Shown here piece after piece: positions 33,470 through 42,248 of a DNA stretch of 64,000 bases. Every line of letters starts with the position of its first letter. Positions within the stretch are counted from its first letter, which is position 1. This DNA is from JAJZGK01 sp035538795 (GTDB lineage: Bacteria > Pseudomonadota > Alphaproteobacteria > Rhodospirillales > Magnetospirillaceae). Made by a program: the position numbers and the translations under genes. The notes below the pieces were generated by a model that searched no databases, was not told where the DNA came from, and worked only from the letters and a program-made list of their open reading frames with translations. The stretch is from NCBI GenBank assembly GCA_035538795.1, contig DATLJS010000011.1:124001-188000 (forward strand). The letters are read 5' to 3'.

Positions 33470-35230
33470 TTACTCCTTCACCGACAGCGGCGGCATCATC
33501 ACTTCGGCCTTGCCGTCGGCCTGGATCAGGCTGGTCAGCGGGGCCAGGGCCGTTTGCAGCTTCGACAACTGGCGCAGCGCTCCCAGCGAAGCGGAAACGT
33601 CGCTGGGTACGTGGCCAGTGCGCATCATTTCCATCAGCACCTCGACGGGGTCGCGGGGCTTGGGGAATTGTTCCAGCTCGATGGGCATCTGCGACGGCAC
33701 GCGGGTCAGCTTGCGGATATCGGCGAAGGCGGTGGCATAGCCGCCAACCTCGTCGATCAGCCCCATTTTCTGAGCCAGGTCGCCCGGCCAGATGCGGCCG
33801 CGGGCCAGCTTGTCCATCTGTTCCGGCGTGATGTTGCGGGCGCGGGACGCCTTGCCGGTGAAATCGGCGTAGATTTTGTCCAGCATGGTGTTCAGCCGGT
33901 CCCAGGCGGCGGGAGAGAAAGGCTGGTTCGAGCTCCACATGCCGGCGTTCTGGCCGTTGTGGATTTCATCCCAGTTCACGCCCAGTTTTTTCCATAGTTC
34001 GGCCATGACGAACTTGCCGGAAAACACACCGATCGAGCCGGTGATGGTGCCTGGCTGGGCGATGATGCGGTCGGCGGGCATGGCGGCGAAATAACCGCCG
34101 GAGGCGGCGACGTCGCCCATGGAGACGATCACCGGCTTGCCGGCGGACCGGGCGTTGGACACTTCGCGCCAGACCGCGTCGGCGGCGGTGTAGGAGCCGC
34201 CGGGGCTGTCGATGCGGAACAGGATGGCCTTGATGTCCGGGTCTTTCACGGCGTCGCGGAACGCCTTGCCGATGCGCTCGGAGGAGAACGCCACGTCGTT
34301 GGACAGGGGATTGTCCTCGCCGCCGCCGCGCTGCACCGTGCCGACGCCGTAGATCAGCGCCACCTTGACGGCATTGGGTTCGGGCGGCAGCCGGTTGACG
34401 TAATCCGACAGGTCGACCACCTGGCCCTGGGGCTTGATGGAATCCTGCATTTCATCCCAATAGGCCAGCTTGTCCACCAGCTTGGCCTTCATCGCCTCGT
34501 CGGCCAGAAGCGGCGAGCGGTCGATCAGGGCTTTCACCTCTTCCGGCTTCAGGCCGCGTGCGTCGGCGATGCCCTGGGTCACCTGACCGCTCCAGGCGTT
34601 CAGCAACTGGCTCAGGGAATCCCGGTTTTCCTTGGTGAACTTGTTCTGGGTGAAGGTCTCGATGGCCGACTTGTATTCCCAGCGGGCGCCGAATTGCGGC
34701 TGCACGCCGATCTTGTCGAAGACGTCCTTGAGGAACGGGCTTTCGGCCATGAAGCCGGTCAGCCCGACGTCGCCCGACGGCTGCAGCCAGATTTCCTGGA
34801 AAGCGCTGGCGGTGTAATAGGCGCTGGTTCCCGGTCCACCTTCGCCCAGGCTGGTGGAATAGGCCACCGTGCGTTTGCCGGCCTTGCGGAAGGCGGCGAC
34901 GGCGTCGCGCAGTTCCTGCGCCCGGGCCATGCCCAGATGCACGTTGTCGATGCGGGCCACCAGTCCGGTGACGCGGGGATCGTGGGATGCGCGGTCCAGG
35001 GCGCGAACCACTTCCTCGACGGCGTAGCCGCTGTTTTCCAGCTTGGCGAACGGCCCGTCGGGTTGGGCTTCGGTCAGGCCGGCGTTCAGATTCAGCATCA
35101 GCACCATCTTGCCGGGCAGGGACGGCGCCTTGTGCCGTGCGGCGGTGATGCCGACGATGATGAACAGAGCCAGGGTGAGCAGGCCGATGGTGGCCAGGGC
35201 GAACAGGGTGACGCGACCGATCAGCCGCAT
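33470..35230 (-). CDS. sppA: Signal peptide peptidase SppA, 67-kDa type
   Basis: 586 residues, one N-terminal membrane helix (about 5-30) and two tandem S49 protease domains. The general-base Lys lies in the N-domain (EYKSAIETF near residue 190) and the nucleophile Ser in the C-domain (GDVAASGGYFAA near 388). This split Ser/Lys dyad is that of E. coli-type SppA, which degrades cleaved signal peptides in the membrane as a tetramer. The ATG at 35230 has GGGGAG about eight bases upstream; the TTG at 35245 is not needed. It is divergent from the radical SAM gene of the AmmeMemoRadiSam set and lies upstream of its Memo-AMMECR1 gene. Confidence 0.94.
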   Translation of the reverse strand: MRLIGRVTLFALATIGLLTLALFIIVGITAARHKAPSLPGKMVLMLNLNAGLTEAQPDGPFAKLENSGYAVEEVVRALDRASHDPRVTGLVARIDNVHLGMARAQELRDAVAAFRKAGKRTVAYSTSLGEGGPGTSAYYTASAFQEIWLQPSGDVGLTGFMAESPFLKDVFDKIGVQPQFGARWEYKSAIETFTQNKFTKENRDSLSQLLNAWSGQVTQGIADARGLKPEEVKALIDRSPLLADEAMKAKLVDKLAYWDEMQDSIKPQGQVVDLSDYVNRLPPEPNAVKVALIYGVGTVQRGGGEDNPLSNDVAFSSERIGKAFRDAVKDPDIKAILFRIDSPGGSYTAADAVWREVSNARSAGKPVIVSMGDVAASGGYFAAMPADRIIAQPGTITGSIGVFSGKFVMAELWKKLGVNWDEIHNGQNAGMWSSNQPFSPAAWDRLNTMLDKIYADFTGKASRARNITPEQMDKLARGRIWPGDLAQKMGLIDEVGGYATAFADIRKLTRVPSQMPIELEQFPKPRDPVEVLMEMMRTGHVPSDVSASLGALRQLSKLQTALAPLTSLIQADGKAEVMMPPLSVKE

Positions 35231-35311
35231 TTGGGGTCTCCCCAAAAGGAAAGCATGACTTCGTTTATGGGGCTTGCCGGGCGGGGGGTCAATGTCGGAC
35301 CATCAATCATC

Positions 35312-36391
35312 ATGACGGAACATCCCGCACGCTATTGGCATTTGGCCGAAGACGGCCGCATCCAGTGCGACCTGTGCCCCCGCGCCTGTCGTCTGCACGA
35401 CGGTCAACAGGGCCTGTGCTTCGTGCGCGAACGCCGGGGCGAGGGCATGGTGCTGACCACCTATGGCCGCTCGTCGGGCTTTTGCATCGATCCGGTGGAG
35501 AAAAAGCCGCTGAACCACTTTCTGCCGGGGACGCCAATTTTATCGTTCGGCACGGCGGGCTGCAATCTGACGTGCAAGTTCTGTCAGAACTGGGACATCA
35601 GCAAAGCCCGCGAAGTGGATCGCCTGAACGATGCGGCGGCGCCCGAACTGATCGCCGAGGCGGCCCGGCAGCTGGGCTGCCGTTCGGTGGCCTTCACCTA
35701 CAACGATCCGGTGATCTTCCTCGAATATGCCGTTGACGTGGCGCGGGCCTGTCATGACCGGGGCATCCGCACCGTGGCGGTGACGGCCGGATACATATCG
35801 CCCGAACCCCGAGCCGAATTCTTTTCGCTGATGGACGCCGCCAACGTCGATCTGAAGGCTTTTTCCGAAGGCTTCTATCAGTCGCTTTGTTCGGCGCGTC
35901 TCGACTCAGTGCTCGACACTTTGCGCTATCTTTGTCGGGACACCGACGTCTGGGTCGAGATCACCACTTTGCTGATTCCCGGCCGAAACGACTCCAACGC
36001 CGAGCTGACGGCCATGTGCCGCTGGATCAGGACGGTATTGGGCGAGAGCGTGCCGCTGCATTTTTCGGCCTTCCATCCCGATTGGCGGATGCGCGACGTT
36101 GCCGCCACGCCAACTGAAACCCTGGGCCGGGCGCGGGCCATCGCCTTGGGGGAGGGCTTGCTGCACGTCTATACCGGCAATGTCCACGATCCCGAGGGCG
36201 GCAGCACATGGTGCCCCGGCTGCGGCGCCTTGCTGATCGGGCGGGACTGGTATGAACTGGGCCATTGGGGCCTGGACGGCAAGGGCTGCTGCGCCGCCTG
36301 CGGCCGTCCTCTGGCCGGGCGTTTCGAGCCGCGTCCCGGTGTTTGGGGACGCAAGCGCCAGCCGGTGCGGTTGCAAAGCGGCGGCGGATGA
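35312..36391 (+). CDS. amrS: AmmeMemoRadiSam system radical SAM enzyme
   Basis: 359 residues. The radical SAM cluster motif is C-x3-C-x2-C in GCNLTCKFCQNWD near residue 80. An N-terminal Cys cluster (CDLCPRACRL, GLCFVRE, residues 15-40) and a C-terminal zinc-ribbon-like part (WCPGCGALLI, CCAACGRPL, about 300-335) frame it, as usual for this PflA-related family. It pairs with the Memo-AMMECR1 fusion encoded 2 kb away on the other strand. The reaction is unknown to me. An in-frame ATG at 35255 has a better ribosome site (AAGGA) and would add 19 poorly conserved residues, so the start is open. Confidence 0.9.
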   Translation: MTEHPARYWHLAEDGRIQCDLCPRACRLHDGQQGLCFVRERRGEGMVLTTYGRSSGFCIDPVEKKPLNHFLPGTPILSFGTAGCNLTCKFCQNWDISKAREVDRLNDAAAPELIAEAARQLGCRSVAFTYNDPVIFLEYAVDVARACHDRGIRTVAVTAGYISPEPRAEFFSLMDAANVDLKAFSEGFYQSLCSARLDSVLDTLRYLCRDTDVWVEITTLLIPGRNDSNAELTAMCRWIRTVLGESVPLHFSAFHPDWRMRDVAATPTETLGRARAIALGEGLLHVYTGNVHDPEGGSTWCPGCGALLIGRDWYELGHWGLDGKGCCAACGRPLAGRFEPRPGVWGRKRQPVRLQSGGG

Positions 36392-37398
36392 CCTATGAAG
36401 CTGCCCAATTGAAACGCCGCTGGACGGATGGAATGATCAAGCGTTGGGCCTCGACGGCCGCCAAGATTTTGCTGACGGTGGCGGCTATCTGGTATTTGCA
36501 GCGCAAGGTCGATCTGGCCGCCGCCTGGGATGTGGGCAAAGGCTTGTCTCCCTGGTGGTTCGCCTTGGCCATGGCGCTGCAGGGCATTCAGATGTTCGTC
36601 TGCGGCGGTCGTTGGCTGATGGTGCTAAAGGCGCTGGGCACCCGGCTGCCTTTCCTGATGTCGGTCGAGCTGTTCATGATCGGCATCTTTTTCGGCCAGG
36701 TCTTGCCGGGGGCGGTGGGCGGCGACGCCGTGCGCATCTGGAAAACCCGCGAGGCCGGTCTGTCTCTGAGCCATTCCTTCAATTCGGTGCTGCTGGAGCG
36801 GGTCATCACCGTCTTCGCCCTGATGCTGCTGGCGGCCATCAGCCAGCCGTTTCTGCAAGACCGGCTGGGCGGTTTGCTGCCGGTATGGTTCTTTCCCGCC
36901 CTGGCCGGGCTGGGCCTGAGCGGCATCGTCGTGCTGCTGCTGCTGGACCGCCTGCCCGACAGCCTGATCCGCATCCGCGTCGTGCGCGGCTTCTTCGCCC
37001 TGGCGGCGGACGGACGCCGGCTGTTCCTGTCGCCTCTCCGGGCGCTGCCGACCCTGGCCGTCACCTTGCTGGGGCATGTCAATCTGGTGCTGGTGATGTG
37101 GGCGCTGGCCCGCGGCATCGGCGCTCCGGTCGACGTCGGCGATTGTCTGGTGTTGGTGCCGCCGGTGATCCTGGTGGCGACGTTGCCCATCTCCATTTCC
37201 GGCTGGGGCGTGCGGGAAAACATGACCGTGCTGATGTTCGCCGGCATCGGCGTTGCCCACGAGCAATCGGCGGCTTTGTCGCTGCTGTTCGGGTTGTCCA
37301 GCTTGCTGATTTCCCTGCCCGGCGGGTTGTTCTGGCTGCGCGAGCGGGACGCCGCCCAGCAAGAAATGCAAAAAGAGATGGGAGACGAGAGGGGGTAA
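36388..37398 (+). CDS. Lysylphosphatidylglycerol synthase-type flippase domain membrane protein
   Basis: 336 residues with about eight membrane helices, belonging to the UPF0104/LPG_synthase_TM family. Characteristic segments are FFGQVLPGAVGGDAVRIWKTR near residue 100 and ISISGWGVRENM near 275. Relatives form the membrane part of MprF or act in glycolipid transfer; with no catalytic domain attached, the role is open. The ATG overlaps the stop of the radical SAM gene by four bases (ATGA), so the two are translated together. Whether it belongs functionally to the AmmeMemoRadiSam genes is unknown. Confidence 0.85.
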   Translation: MTYEAAQLKRRWTDGMIKRWASTAAKILLTVAAIWYLQRKVDLAAAWDVGKGLSPWWFALAMALQGIQMFVCGGRWLMVLKALGTRLPFLMSVELFMIGIFFGQVLPGAVGGDAVRIWKTREAGLSLSHSFNSVLLERVITVFALMLLAAISQPFLQDRLGGLLPVWFFPALAGLGLSGIVVLLLLDRLPDSLIRIRVVRGFFALAADGRRLFLSPLRALPTLAVTLLGHVNLVLVMWALARGIGAPVDVGDCLVLVPPVILVATLPISISGWGVRENMTVLMFAGIGVAHEQSAALSLLFGLSSLLISLPGGLFWLRERDAAQQEMQKEMGDERG

Positions 37399-37479
37399 CC
37401 CCTTTTCTTCCTGCCCCCGGATGCTAGATTGAATCGGAAGCAATCGCTTCATCCGCTACCCAACGGGGACATCACGTTC

Positions 37480-38973
37480 ATGAAAATCAGCTTCGCGAAG
37501 CCCACGCTGCCTACCGAAGGCGCTCTTGTCGTCGGTGTTCTGGAAGGCCGCGCGCTCACTCCCGCCGCCGTCAAGGCCGATCAGGCGACCGGCGGCCAAC
37601 TTGCCCGGGCCATTGCCGCGAGCCGCTTCGAAGGCAAAAAGGAGCAGGCGCTTTTGCTGCAGGCTCCCGCCGGAATCGAGGCCAGCCGCGTACTGCTGCT
37701 GGGCCTGGGCAAAGCCGCCGACTTCGACGCTCTGGCCGCCGAGGCGCTGGGCGGTGCCGTGATCGCTCAGCTGGCCTCCTCCGGCGACGCCGTCGTCACT
37801 GTCGCTTTGGACGGGTTGGAAGGCTCGACCCTGTCGGCCCCGGAGGCCGCCGCCGCCATCGCCCTGGGCGCCCGTCTGCGGTCCTATCGTTTCGACAAAT
37901 ACCGCACCAAGGAAAAGAAGGAAGACAAGCCTTCCCTGAAGAAGGTCGTGATCGCCCTGGACGCCCATGCCGAGGCCAAGAAGGCTTTCGCAGTCAAGGA
38001 TCTGGTGGCCGAAGGCGTCTTTCTGACCCGCGATCTGGCCTCCGAGCCCGCCAACGTCATCTATCCGGAAAGCCTAGCCGAAGCCGCCAAGTCGCTGTCC
38101 GAACTGGGCCTTGAAATCGAGGTTCTGGGCGAAAAGCAGATGAAGAAGCTGGGCATGGGCGCGCTGCTGGGCGTCGGTCAAGGCTCGGCCCGCGAATCCC
38201 AGCTCGTCACCCTGCGCTGGAACGGCGGCACCAAGGACGACGCCCCGGTGGCCTTTGTCGGCAAGGGCGTCTGCTTCGATTCCGGCGGCATCAGCATCAA
38301 GCCGGCCGCCAACATGGAAGACATGAAGTGGGACATGGGCGGCGCCGCCGTGGTCATCGGCCTGATGAAGGCTTTGGCTCTGCGCAAGGCCAAGGTCAAC
38401 GTGGTCGGCGTGGTCGGCCTGGTGGAAAACATGCCGTCCGGCACCGCCCAGCGTCCCGGCGACGTGGTGACCTCCATGTCCGGTCAGACCATCGAGGTGA
38501 TCAACACCGACGCCGAGGGCCGTCTCGTGCTGGCCGATGCTCTGTGGTACACCCAGCAGCAGTTCAAGCCCCATTCCATCGTCGATTTGGCGACCCTGAC
38601 CGGGGCCATCATCGTTTCGCTGGGCAGCCATTATGCCGGCCTGTTCTCCAACGACGACGATCTGGCCGACAAGCTGACCGCCGCCGGCAAGGATGTGGGC
38701 GAAAAGCTGTGGCGCATGCCCGTCGACGATCCCTATGACAAGATGATCAAGTCCGAGATCGCCGACATGAAGAACGTCGGCGAAGGCGGAGCCGGCAGCG
38801 TCACCGCCGCCATGTTCCTGAAGCGCTTCATCAAGGACACCAAGTGGGCGCATCTGGACATTGCCGGCGTGACCTGGGCCAAGGCCGACAAGCCGGTGAC
38901 GCCTAAGGGCGCGACCGCTTTCGGCGTGCGTCTGCTCGACCGTCTGGTGGCGGCCAATTACGAGCAGAAGTAA
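37480..38973 (+). CDS. pepA: Leucyl aminopeptidase (M17, PepA)
   Basis: 497 residues. The C-terminal M17 catalytic domain has all five two-zinc ligands in context: Lys in FVGKGVCFDSGG (~270) with Asp in the same motif, Asp in WDMGGAA, and Asp/Glu in NTDAEGRLVLADAL (~345). The N-terminal alpha/beta domain is typical in length. It removes N-terminal residues from peptides; in E. coli PepA also binds DNA, not testable here. The start MKISFAK matches relatives; the frame extends 17 codons upstream. A second M17 gene begins four bases after the stop, and then holC, as in the enterobacterial pepA-holC neighbourhood. Confidence 0.96.
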   Translation: MKISFAKPTLPTEGALVVGVLEGRALTPAAVKADQATGGQLARAIAASRFEGKKEQALLLQAPAGIEASRVLLLGLGKAADFDALAAEALGGAVIAQLASSGDAVVTVALDGLEGSTLSAPEAAAAIALGARLRSYRFDKYRTKEKKEDKPSLKKVVIALDAHAEAKKAFAVKDLVAEGVFLTRDLASEPANVIYPESLAEAAKSLSELGLEIEVLGEKQMKKLGMGALLGVGQGSARESQLVTLRWNGGTKDDAPVAFVGKGVCFDSGGISIKPAANMEDMKWDMGGAAVVIGLMKALALRKAKVNVVGVVGLVENMPSGTAQRPGDVVTSMSGQTIEVINTDAEGRLVLADALWYTQQQFKPHSIVDLATLTGAIIVSLGSHYAGLFSNDDDLADKLTAAGKDVGEKLWRMPVDDPYDKMIKSEIADMKNVGEGGAGSVTAAMFLKRFIKDTKWAHLDIAGVTWAKADKPVTPKGATAFGVRLLDRLVAANYEQK

Positions 38974-38976
38974 GCC

Positions 38977-40467
38977 TTGCTGAAAATCCTCTTTGAGAAG
39001 ACCGCCGCCGGGGCCGATGCCCTGGCGGTTGGTTTCCGCCCCAAAAAAGACGGCGGCCTGATCTTCCGGCCTTCGGCGAAGCTGCCGGGGCTGGAGCAGG
39101 CCTTGTCCCTCAAGCACCGCTTCAAAGCCGAGGAGGGCGACGTGCTGCCAGTCCTCGCGCCGTCCGGCTGGCTGGTGGCGGTGGGGCTGGACGTCGAAGA
39201 GGACCAGGACGAAGCTGCCTTGCGCCGCATCGGCTCCAATCTGTTCGGTGAACTGTGCGACGGCGGCATCGAACATCTGGCTGTGGCTCTGGATTTAGGG
39301 GCGGAAGAGGCTGCCGAACTGGCTTACGGCATGGCCTTGCGGGCCTGGAAACCGGCGGCGAAATATCGTTCGAAGCCCGATCCCGACGATGAATGGAGTC
39401 TGACCGCCGTCACCATCGTCACCGAAGATCCGGATGCCGCCCGCATCCGCTTCGAACGGCTGGGCATCGTCGCCGAGGCGGTGAGCTTTGCCCGCGATCT
39501 GGTGGTGGCTCCGGCCAACGAATTGACGCCACAGGCTTTTTCCGACCGATTGGCGGATCTGTTTGGTTTCGGCGTTTCCATTGAGATTCTTGATGCCAAG
39601 GCTTTGGCCAAGCAGGGATTGAATTTGCTGCTGGCCGTCGGTCGGGGCAGCGCCAACCCGCCGCTGCTGGCCGTCTTGCGCTGGAACGGCGGCAAGAAGA
39701 GCCAGGCTCCGCTGGCCTTCGTTGGCAAAGGCATCACTTTCGACACCGGCGGCCTCTGCATCAAGGATGAAGAGGACATGGGCGAGATGAAGGGCGACAT
39801 GGGCGGCGCCGCCACCGTCGCCGGTCTGATCCGCGTTCTCGCCCGCCGTAAGGCCGCCGTCAACGCCGTCGGCGTGCTGGCCATCGCCGAGAACATGGTG
39901 TCGGGCGCCGCCCAGCGTCCCGGCGACGTGGTGACGGGCTATAACGGCCGAACCGTGGAGGTGGTCGATACCGACGCCGAGGGACGTCTGGTGCTGGCCG
40001 ACGCTTTGGCCTGGACCGCCAAGAATTGCAAGCCGTCGCTGATGGTCGATCTGGCCACCCTGACCGGCGCGGTGGAATCGGCCCTGGGCAAGAAACGGGC
40101 GGGGCTGTTTTGCAACGACGACGATCTGGCGGAAAAGCTGTTCGAGGCCGGCGAAGAGGAAGAGGAGTTGCTGTGGCGTCTGCCGCTGGTGGATGTCTAT
40201 GACGACGATCTGAAATCGCTGATCGCCGATATCCGCAGTTGTTCCTGGGACGACATGGCGCCGGATCATATTCATGCCGCCCGTTTTCTGGAGCATTTCG
40301 TGCCCAAGGGGCTGCCCTGGGCGCATCTGGACATCGCCGGCACCTCTGAAGCCGGGGACGAAGAAGACGGCGACGAACCGATCACCGGACCCGGCCCCAC
40401 GGCTTTCGGCATCCGCCTGCTGGACCGCTTGATCGACGATATGGTCGAGGAGGACGAGGAGGAGTAG
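38977..40467 (+). CDS. Second M17 leucyl aminopeptidase family protein
   Basis: 496 residues, a diverged paralogue directly after pepA. The metal ligands are kept (GKGITFDTGG, KGDMGGAA, DTDAEGRLVLADAL), but the Asn of the PepA NTDAEGRL motif is Asp, and the N-terminal domain is quite different. The C-terminus is very acidic (EDGDEPITGPGP and MVEEDEEE). It starts with TTG at 38977 (CTG at 38980 would be an alternative), with no good ribosome site, so translation is probably by reinitiation after pepA. The tandem arrangement suggests an old duplication with divided specificity. Confidence 0.9.
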   Translation: MLKILFEKTAAGADALAVGFRPKKDGGLIFRPSAKLPGLEQALSLKHRFKAEEGDVLPVLAPSGWLVAVGLDVEEDQDEAALRRIGSNLFGELCDGGIEHLAVALDLGAEEAAELAYGMALRAWKPAAKYRSKPDPDDEWSLTAVTIVTEDPDAARIRFERLGIVAEAVSFARDLVVAPANELTPQAFSDRLADLFGFGVSIEILDAKALAKQGLNLLLAVGRGSANPPLLAVLRWNGGKKSQAPLAFVGKGITFDTGGLCIKDEEDMGEMKGDMGGAATVAGLIRVLARRKAAVNAVGVLAIAENMVSGAAQRPGDVVTGYNGRTVEVVDTDAEGRLVLADALAWTAKNCKPSLMVDLATLTGAVESALGKKRAGLFCNDDDLAEKLFEAGEEEEELLWRLPLVDVYDDDLKSLIADIRSCSWDDMAPDHIHAARFLEHFVPKGLPWAHLDIAGTSEAGDEEDGDEPITGPGPTAFGIRLLDRLIDDMVEEDEEE

Positions 40468-40481
40468 ACTCCTTACCCATC

Positions 40482-40967
40482 ATGTCCACACCCCGCATCG
40501 GCTTCTATCATCTTGTTGAAATGCCGCTGGAACAGGCCTTGCCGCGTCTCCTGGAAAAGGTGACGGCTGCCGGCCACAAGGTAGTGATCATGGCTGGAAG
40601 CGAACAGCGGGTCGGCTTTCTCGACGGCCTACTGTGGACCTGGAACCCGGATTCCTGGCTGCCTCACGGCACCAGGCGCGACGGCGACGCCGAGTTGCAT
40701 CCCATCTGGCTGACGGACGGCGAGGACAACGCCAACGGCGCCGACGTGCTGGTGCTGACCGACGGCGTCGCGCCCGCCTCGCTGGAGGGCTATGCCCGCA
40801 TTCTCAACATGTTCGACGGACGCGACGACCAGTTGGTCGAGACGGCGCGTGAACAATGGCGCCGCTGGAAGGCGGACGGCCTGGAACTGGTTTATTACCA
40901 ACAGACGGAAACCGGCGGCTGGTTTGAAAAAGCCAAAGCCGGCGGCGAGTCGGCCTCAGGCGATTGA
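40482..40967 (+). CDS. holC: DNA polymerase III subunit chi
   Basis: 161 residues with the HolC pattern: IGFYHLVEMPLEQALPRLLEKV at the N-terminus, VIMAGSEQRVGFLDGLLWTWNPDSWLPHG (about 34-62, cited as start and end), WLTDGEDNANGADVLVLTDG. Chi links the clamp loader to SSB; the WTW-WLPHG region is the SSB-binding face. The C-terminus is longer than in E. coli by about 15 residues and is of low complexity. It lies 14 bases after the second aminopeptidase gene, the conserved pepA-holC synteny. Confidence 0.95.
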   Translation: MSTPRIGFYHLVEMPLEQALPRLLEKVTAAGHKVVIMAGSEQRVGFLDGLLWTWNPDSWLPHGTRRDGDAELHPIWLTDGEDNANGADVLVLTDGVAPASLEGYARILNMFDGRDDQLVETAREQWRRWKADGLELVYYQQTETGGWFEKAKAGGESASGD

Positions 40968-40993
40968 GGGGCTTGTAAAGGGGCAGATGCATT

Positions 40994-42214
40994 ATGTTCA
41001 ACGGTAAGGTTCTGGTGGCTCAAGGGGGCGGCCCGACGGCGGTGATCAATCAGTCGGTGGTCGGCGCGGTTTTAGAATCCCGCAAGTTCCGCAATGTGGA
41101 TTTGGTGTACGGCGCGCTGCACGGCGTCCGGGGCATCGTCGACGAGGAATTCCTCGATCTGACCCGCGAGACCACTCACAATCTGGAGATGGTGGGGCAA
41201 ACTCCGGCTTCGGCCCTGGGCTCGACCCGCGACAAGCCGGACCTGAAGTACTGCCAGGAAATCTTCAAGGTTCTGCGCGCTCACGAGGTGGGCTATTTCT
41301 TCTATATCGGCGGCAACGACAGTTCGGACACCGTGCGTATCGTCTCCGAGGAAGCTCACCGCGAGGGTTATCCCCTGCGCTGCATCCATATCCCCAAGAC
41401 CATCGACAACGATCTGGTGCTGAACGACCACACTCCCGGTTTTCCCTCGGCGGCGCGTTTCGTCGCCCAGGCGTTCATGGGCGCTAACCTGGACAACCGG
41501 GCTTTGGCCGGCGTTTATCTGGCGGTGGTGATGGGGCGGCATGCGGGTTTCCTGACGGCGGCCTCGGCCCTGGGAAAGAAGTTCCCCGACGACGGCCCGC
41601 ATCTGATCTATATGCCGGAGCGCACGTTCGATATCGACAGCTTCCTGGCCGACGTCAGGATGACCTATGAGCAATACGGCCGCTGCGTGATCGCCGTGTC
41701 CGAGGGCATCCACGACGCCGAAGGCGTGCCCATCGCGGTTAAGCTGGCCAAGCAGGTGGAAACCGACGCCCATGGCAATGTGCAATTGTCGGGCACCAGC
41801 GCCCTGGCCGACCTGCTGTGCAGCGAGATCAAGGACAAGCTGAAGATCAAGCGGGTGCGCGGCGACACCCTGGGCTATCTTCAGCGCAGTTTCGTCGGCT
41901 GTGTTTCCGATGTCGATCAGCGGGAAGCCCGCGAAGCCGCCGAAAAGGCGGTGCAGTACGCCATGTGGGAAGGCCACGACGGCTCTGTGACCATTCAGCG
42001 GACCGGCTTTTATTCGGTCGATTACAAGCTGATGCCGTTGCAGGCGGTGGCGGGCAAAACCCGTCACATGCCCGACGAGTTCATCGACGAGGCCGGCACC
42101 GGCGTTACCGACGCCTTCCGTCTGTATCTGCGGCCTTTGCTGGGATCGGGGATGCCCGACGCCTATCGCCTGCGCACCGAAAGCAACCGGGTGCCGAAAA
42201 TATTGAAGCCTTGA
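40994..42214 (+). CDS. pfp: 6-phosphofructokinase, predicted pyrophosphate-dependent
   Basis: 406 residues. The nucleotide/PPi loop GGGPTAVINQS is at residue 11. Two residues mark PPi use rather than ATP: Asp in YIGGNDSSDTV (~105; ATP enzymes have GGDGT) and Lys in IPKTIDND (~135; ATP enzymes have PGTID). The substrate loop VVMGRHAGFLT is near 180. It carries out reversible phosphorylation of fructose 6-phosphate with PPi. It is 26 bases after holC, with AAGGGG about 11 bases before the ATG. Confidence 0.92.
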   Translation: MFNGKVLVAQGGGPTAVINQSVVGAVLESRKFRNVDLVYGALHGVRGIVDEEFLDLTRETTHNLEMVGQTPASALGSTRDKPDLKYCQEIFKVLRAHEVGYFFYIGGNDSSDTVRIVSEEAHREGYPLRCIHIPKTIDNDLVLNDHTPGFPSAARFVAQAFMGANLDNRALAGVYLAVVMGRHAGFLTAASALGKKFPDDGPHLIYMPERTFDIDSFLADVRMTYEQYGRCVIAVSEGIHDAEGVPIAVKLAKQVETDAHGNVQLSGTSALADLLCSEIKDKLKIKRVRGDTLGYLQRSFVGCVSDVDQREAREAAEKAVQYAMWEGHDGSVTIQRTGFYSVDYKLMPLQAVAGKTRHMPDEFIDEAGTGVTDAFRLYLRPLLGSGMPDAYRLRTESNRVPKILKP

Positions 42215-42222
42215 CGTCTGGG

Positions 42223-42248
42223 GGACTGGGCCATCACCAGCCCAGTCC
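42223..42248 (+). terminator. Hairpin at the end of pfp
   Basis: GGACTGGG and CCCAGTCC pair (nine pairs with the flanking C-G) nine bases after pfp; only TTCC follows. The hairpin overlaps the last codons of the convergent gene. Confidence 0.4.

Noticed and set aside
31965..33938. 657-codon minus frame across the Memo-AMMECR1 gene
   Set aside because: Arg/Pro/Gly-rich shadow; the true gene in another frame has full domain matches and GGGAGG before its start.
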